Below are positions 30,754 through 33,474 of a stretch of 33,474 bases of DNA, in pieces; the stretch's first letter is position 1, and every line of letters starts with the position of its first letter. The DNA is from an uncultured Oscillospiraceae bacterium (lineage in GTDB: Bacteria; Bacillota; Clostridia; Oscillospirales; Oscillospiraceae), in contig CALXDD010000031.1 in assembly GCA_944386985.1 (NCBI GenBank), forward strand, positions 1 through 33,474, read 5' to 3'. The notes under the pieces were generated by a model, which was not told where the DNA came from, ran no database searches, and saw nothing but the letters and a program-made list of their open reading frames with translations. Both the position numbers and the translations under genes were made by a program.

Positions 30754-32581
30754 TCTGCGTCTCCTCCTTGTGAAAATGGTCATACACCGCCTGGGCGGCC
30801 TTCTGGGGCACCGCGGCGGACAGCGCCTCCACCGACGCCTCCCGGATGGCCTTCACCGTGCCAAAAGCCTTCAAAAGGGCCTTCTGCCGGGCCTCCCCTA
30901 CGCCGGGGATGCCCTCTAAGGCCGAGCGGCGAAGGCTTTTGGCGTGGCTTTGGCGGTGGAAGGTGATGGCAAAGCGGTGGGTCTCCTCCTGGATGCGGCC
31001 CACCATGGCGAACACCGCCTGATTTTGCTGAATGCCGATCTCCTTCCCCTCCGGGGTCACCAGGGCCCGGGTCCGGTGGCGGCCGTCCTTCACCATGCCG
31101 AAGATGGGGATGGCAAGGCCAAACTCCCCCCGGATCACCTCCCGGGCGGCCTGGGCGTGGGTGACGCCGCCGTCGATGAGAAAGGCGTCGGGGAGAGGCG
31201 AGAACTTCTCGTCCCCGTCCTGGTAGCGCTTCAGCCGCCGCCGCAGCACCTCCTGCATGGAGCGGTAGTCGTCGGGGTGGCCGTCAAGCTCCTTGATGTG
31301 GAACCGGCGGTACTGGCTCTTGGCCGGCTGGGCCCCGTGGAACACGGTCATGGAGGCCACGATGTCGCTGCTGCCGGTGTTGGAGATGTCATAAGCCTCC
31401 AGCCGCTGGGGGCTTTGGGGGAGCCCCACCATCTTGGCAAAGAGCTGGGCGGTGCGGTCCACCCGCTCCTCCCGGGTGGTCACCCGCTCCGCCTCTTCCC
31501 GGGCGTTGCGGAGCGCCATGTCCAAAAGCTCCGCCTTCTCCCCCCGCTGGGGACAGCGGACGTGGACCTTGTGGCCCGCCGCCTCGGTGAGCATCTGGGC
31601 AAAAACCTCGATGTCCTCAATCTCAAAGGGCAGCAGGATCTCCCGGGGCAGCACCGTGCGGCCGCCGTAATACTGCAGCAGCACCGCCGCCAGCATCTCT
31701 TCCGGCTCCTCCCCCGCCGGGGCCTTGAATACCTCCGCCTCCCGGTAGATGAGCTGGCCCTGCTCATAGTGGAGCACAGCGTAGCAGCACCGGGCCTCAT
31801 GATAGAGGCCCCACACGTCGGTGTCGGCGCAGCCGGCGGCCACCACCCGCTGGCGCTTGCCGAGGGTCTCAATGGCCCGGAGCCGGTCCCGGAGCTCCGC
31901 CGCCCGCTCAAACTGGAGGTCCTCGGCGGCCTTTGTCATCTCCTCCTCCAGGGCGGAGGTGACCTCGCTGAGCTTGCCCGTCAAAAGCAGTACCGCCTGC
32001 TCAATGCGCCGGTTGTACTCCGCCTGGTCCGGGGTGCCCCGGCAAAAGCCGTCGCACCGGCCCATGTGGTGGTTGAGACAGGGCCGCTCTTTGCCGATGT
32101 CCCGGGGGAACTTCCGGCTGCAGGTGGGCAGCTTCAAAGCGGCGGCGATGGCGTCTAAGGCGGACCGGGTCTCATACCGGCCGCCGAAGGGGCCGAAATA
32201 CCGCCCGTCGTCCTTCTCCTTCCGGCTGACCATGGTGAATTTGGGGTAGGGCTCCCGGGACAGGCGGACGAAGGGATAGCCCTTGCCGTCCTTCAGAAGG
32301 ATGTTGTACCGGGGCATATACTGCTTGATAAGGGCGTTTTCCAGCACCAGAGCCTCAAACTCGCTGCGGACCACGATGGTGTCGAAGGTGTCCACCTGGC
32401 CCACCATCACATGGGTTTTGAAGGTGTGGCTGCCGCCCCCCTGAAAATACTGGCTCACCCGGTTTTTCAGCCGCTTGGCCTTGCCCACATAGATGACCTC
32501 GTGGTCCGCGTTCTTCATGAGATACACCCCCGGGGCCAGGGGCAGGCTGTTGGCCTTGCTGAGAAGCTCCTCTCTGGTCAT
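30746..32581 (-). CDS. uvrC: Excinuclease ABC subunit C
   Basis: A 611-residue UvrC that makes both cuts around a DNA lesion in nucleotide-excision repair after UvrA/UvrB loading. The start at 32581 is chosen because the GIY-YIG domain begins at once (SLPLAPGVYLMKN, then VIYVGKAKRLKNRV). A cysteine set is seen in HHMGRCDGFC. A UVR (UvrB-binding) segment lies near 200-235. The C-terminal RNase-H-like nuclease has EAYDISNTGSSDIVASM and LIDGGVTHAQAA. A double helix-hairpin-helix ends the protein (LEGIPGVGEARQKALLKAFG). It is 4 bp after the PAP2 gene. Confidence 0.96.
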   Translation of the reverse strand: MTREELLSKANSLPLAPGVYLMKNADHEVIYVGKAKRLKNRVSQYFQGGGSHTFKTHVMVGQVDTFDTIVVRSEFEALVLENALIKQYMPRYNILLKDGKGYPFVRLSREPYPKFTMVSRKEKDDGRYFGPFGGRYETRSALDAIAAALKLPTCSRKFPRDIGKERPCLNHHMGRCDGFCRGTPDQAEYNRRIEQAVLLLTGKLSEVTSALEEEMTKAAEDLQFERAAELRDRLRAIETLGKRQRVVAAGCADTDVWGLYHEARCCYAVLHYEQGQLIYREAEVFKAPAGEEPEEMLAAVLLQYYGGRTVLPREILLPFEIEDIEVFAQMLTEAAGHKVHVRCPQRGEKAELLDMALRNAREEAERVTTREERVDRTAQLFAKMVGLPQSPQRLEAYDISNTGSSDIVASMTVFHGAQPAKSQYRRFHIKELDGHPDDYRSMQEVLRRRLKRYQDGDEKFSPLPDAFLIDGGVTHAQAAREVIRGEFGLAIPIFGMVKDGRHRTRALVTPEGKEIGIQQNQAVFAMVGRIQEETHRFAITFHRQSHAKSLRRSALEGIPGVGEARQKALLKAFGTVKAIREASVEALSAAVPQKAAQAVYDHFHKEETQNG

Positions 32582-32585
32582 GAGG

Positions 32586-33134
32586 TCAGCTCCTTTCGCA
32601 CCAGCGGTCCGGGAAGCGCCGGGCCAGACGGCTGGCAATAAAGCCCAGCAGAAGGCCGATCAGCACCCCCGCCGCCACATCGGTTGGGAAGTGGACGCCC
32701 ACATAGAGCCGGGACAGGGCGATGAGCCCCGCCAGCACCAGAAGGCATACCCCCCACCGCCGCCGGAGATAGGGAAACATGGCGGCGGCCGCGGCGAAGG
32801 AGGCCCCGGCGTGGCCGGAGGGGAAGGAGGCGTCCCCCGGCGGGGACACCAGACAGATCAGACCCTCCACCAGCTCATAGGGCCGGATGCGGTCAATAAG
32901 GGGCTTGAGGCAGATGTTGTTCACCAAGAGGCTCAGCAGCAGGGCGATGGCGGCGGCGACGCCCGCCCGGCGGGTGGGCCGGAAGCAGCACAGCGCCAGC
33001 GCCAGGACGATCCAGAACCAGCCGGAGTCACCCAAGAAGGTGACGGCCTTCATCACCGGCGTCAGCCAGTCGGTCCGCAGGGTCTCCTGAATCCACAGCA
33101 GAATGCCGCCGTCCCATTGCAGAATTGTCTCCAT
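32586..33134 (-). CDS. PAP2-family membrane phosphatase
   Basis: A 182-residue membrane enzyme with about five spans. The three phosphatase motifs are present: KPLIDRIRP (KxxxxxxRP), PSGH in ASFPSGHAGAS, and SRLYVGVHFPTD (SRxxxxxHxxxD). PAP2 enzymes remove phosphate from lipids such as undecaprenyl pyrophosphate or phosphatidic acid at the membrane surface. Undecaprenyl-PP recycling is a common role in Firmicutes but is not shown here. It is the first gene of the operon with uvrC and the cyclo-ligase; AAAGGAGTATCCC precedes the ATG. Confidence 0.92.
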   Translation of the reverse strand: METILQWDGGILLWIQETLRTDWLTPVMKAVTFLGDSGWFWIVLALALCCFRPTRRAGVAAAIALLLSLLVNNICLKPLIDRIRPYELVEGLICLVSPPGDASFPSGHAGASFAAAAAMFPYLRRRWGVCLLVLAGLIALSRLYVGVHFPTDVAAGVLIGLLLGFIASRLARRFPDRWCERS

Positions 33135-33167
33135 AGGGATACTCCTTTGTCATTTGAAATCGGCACT

Positions 33168-33196
33168 ATCATACCATAGCGGCGGCGGTTTCGCAA
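33168..33196 (-). promoter_or_regulatory. Promoter of the PAP2-uvrC-cyclo-ligase operon
   Basis: On the minus strand, -35 TTGCGA, 17-nt spacer, -10 TATGAT, about 35 bp before the PAP2 ATG. Confidence 0.65.
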
Positions 33197-33311
33197 TCGA
33201 AGGAAGGCCGCCGGAGAGGGACCGTCCCGCCGCCCCTCCCCCGGCGTGCCGGATTCCCTCTCCGGCAATCGTAAAAATTTTTGGAAAACGGCAAAAAAAC
33301 CGAAAGGAACA

Positions 33312-33340
33312 TTTACAATAGACGGCTTTCGTGATATAGT
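33312..33340 (+). promoter_or_regulatory. Promoter of the PFOR gene
   Basis: -35 TTTACA, 17-nt spacer, -10 TATAGT, about 85 bp before the start codon. AGGAGG sits at 33410-33415. Confidence 0.75.
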
Positions 33341-33425
33341 GTACCTGTATGAATACCGGCTTTGGACTTCCGCATCCTGGGGAACGTCTAAGCAGTATCA
33401 ATAGAAAACAGGAGGATGTATTTCT

Positions 33426-33474
33426 ATGGCAAGAAAGTTCAAGTCCATGGACGGCAACACCGCGGCAGCGCATG
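33426..33474 (+). CDS. nifJ: Pyruvate:ferredoxin oxidoreductase, N-terminal start only
   Basis: Only 16 codons are in view (MARKFKSMDGNTAAAH), cut by the window edge. They match the start of single-chain PFOR, which typically begins MARK-F-K-TMDGNTAAAH. PFOR oxidises pyruvate to acetyl-CoA and CO2 and reduces ferredoxin. A ribosome site and promoter are well placed. With RNF and a hydrogenase in the same window this fits a ferredoxin-based energy metabolism. The call rests on a short but very characteristic sequence. Confidence 0.85.
   Translation, partial: MARKFKSMDGNTAAAH

Overview
The window is chromosomal DNA of a GC-rich, spore-forming, anaerobic member of the Clostridia. Indicators are the yabO/yabP/yabQ/divIC sporulation-division locus, a T-box before glyQS, a SAM-I riboswitch before metK, an RNF complex, a group-B-type [FeFe] hydrogenase and the start of pyruvate:ferredoxin oxidoreductase. 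High GC plus large non-coding repeats carrying CCTTCCCC...GGGGAAGG modules suggests the Oscillospiraceae (Flavonifractor/Oscillibacter/Lawsonibacter-like). The genus is inference from style, not from a marker gene.

Layout, left to right. 1-2.3 kb: end of dnaK, dnaJ, rpiB. 2.33-3.16 kb: repeat element copy 1. 3.2-5.7 kb: dusB, an ECF sigma factor and its zinc-finger anti-sigma factor, overlapping or nearly so. 5.7-6.7 kb, minus strand: two half-size TauE/SafE membrane proteins and a DUF1540 peptide. 7.0-8.5 kb: rqcP(yabO)-yabP-yabQ, with yabQ reading in frame into a DivIC/FtsB-like domain. 8.6-12.0 kb, minus strand: a tight four-gene operon of PflX-like radical SAM protein, GNAT acetyltransferase, SPASM-type radical SAM protein and mutY. 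11.99-12.88 kb: repeat copy 2, in the opposite orientation. 13.0-14.4 kb: promoter, SAM riboswitch, metK. 14.5-15.5 kb, minus strand: a histidine phosphatase-GNAT fusion. 15.6-18.1 kb: a small YtxH-like protein, glycine T-box, glyQS, then a 187-bp tandem duplication of the glyQS tail. 18.2-21.2 kb: hydrogenase and a sodium:neurotransmitter-symporter-family transporter. 21.3-23.0 kb, minus strand: Na/phosphate cotransporter-PhoU protein. 23.2-28.2 kb, minus strand: rnfCDGEAB. 28.6-29.3 kb: DUF975 membrane protein. 29.3-30.2 kb: repeat copy 3. 30.2-33.1 kb, minus strand: PAP2 phosphatase-uvrC-5-formyl-THF cyclo-ligase. 33.4 kb: first codons of PFOR.

The genes fit ferredoxin-based energy metabolism: PFOR would reduce ferredoxin, RNF would couple ferredoxin oxidation to ion pumping, and the hydrogenase could exchange electrons with protons or sense H2. 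The ion gradient would in turn serve the sodium-dependent transporters. The remainder is housekeeping (protein folding, tRNA modification and charging, SAM supply, DNA repair, folate).

The most unusual content is non-coding. It comprises three copies of an ~0.8-0.9 kb two-armed mosaic of hairpins whose stems change on both strands between copies, and a near-perfect 187-bp repeat that has copied the last codons of glyQS twice.
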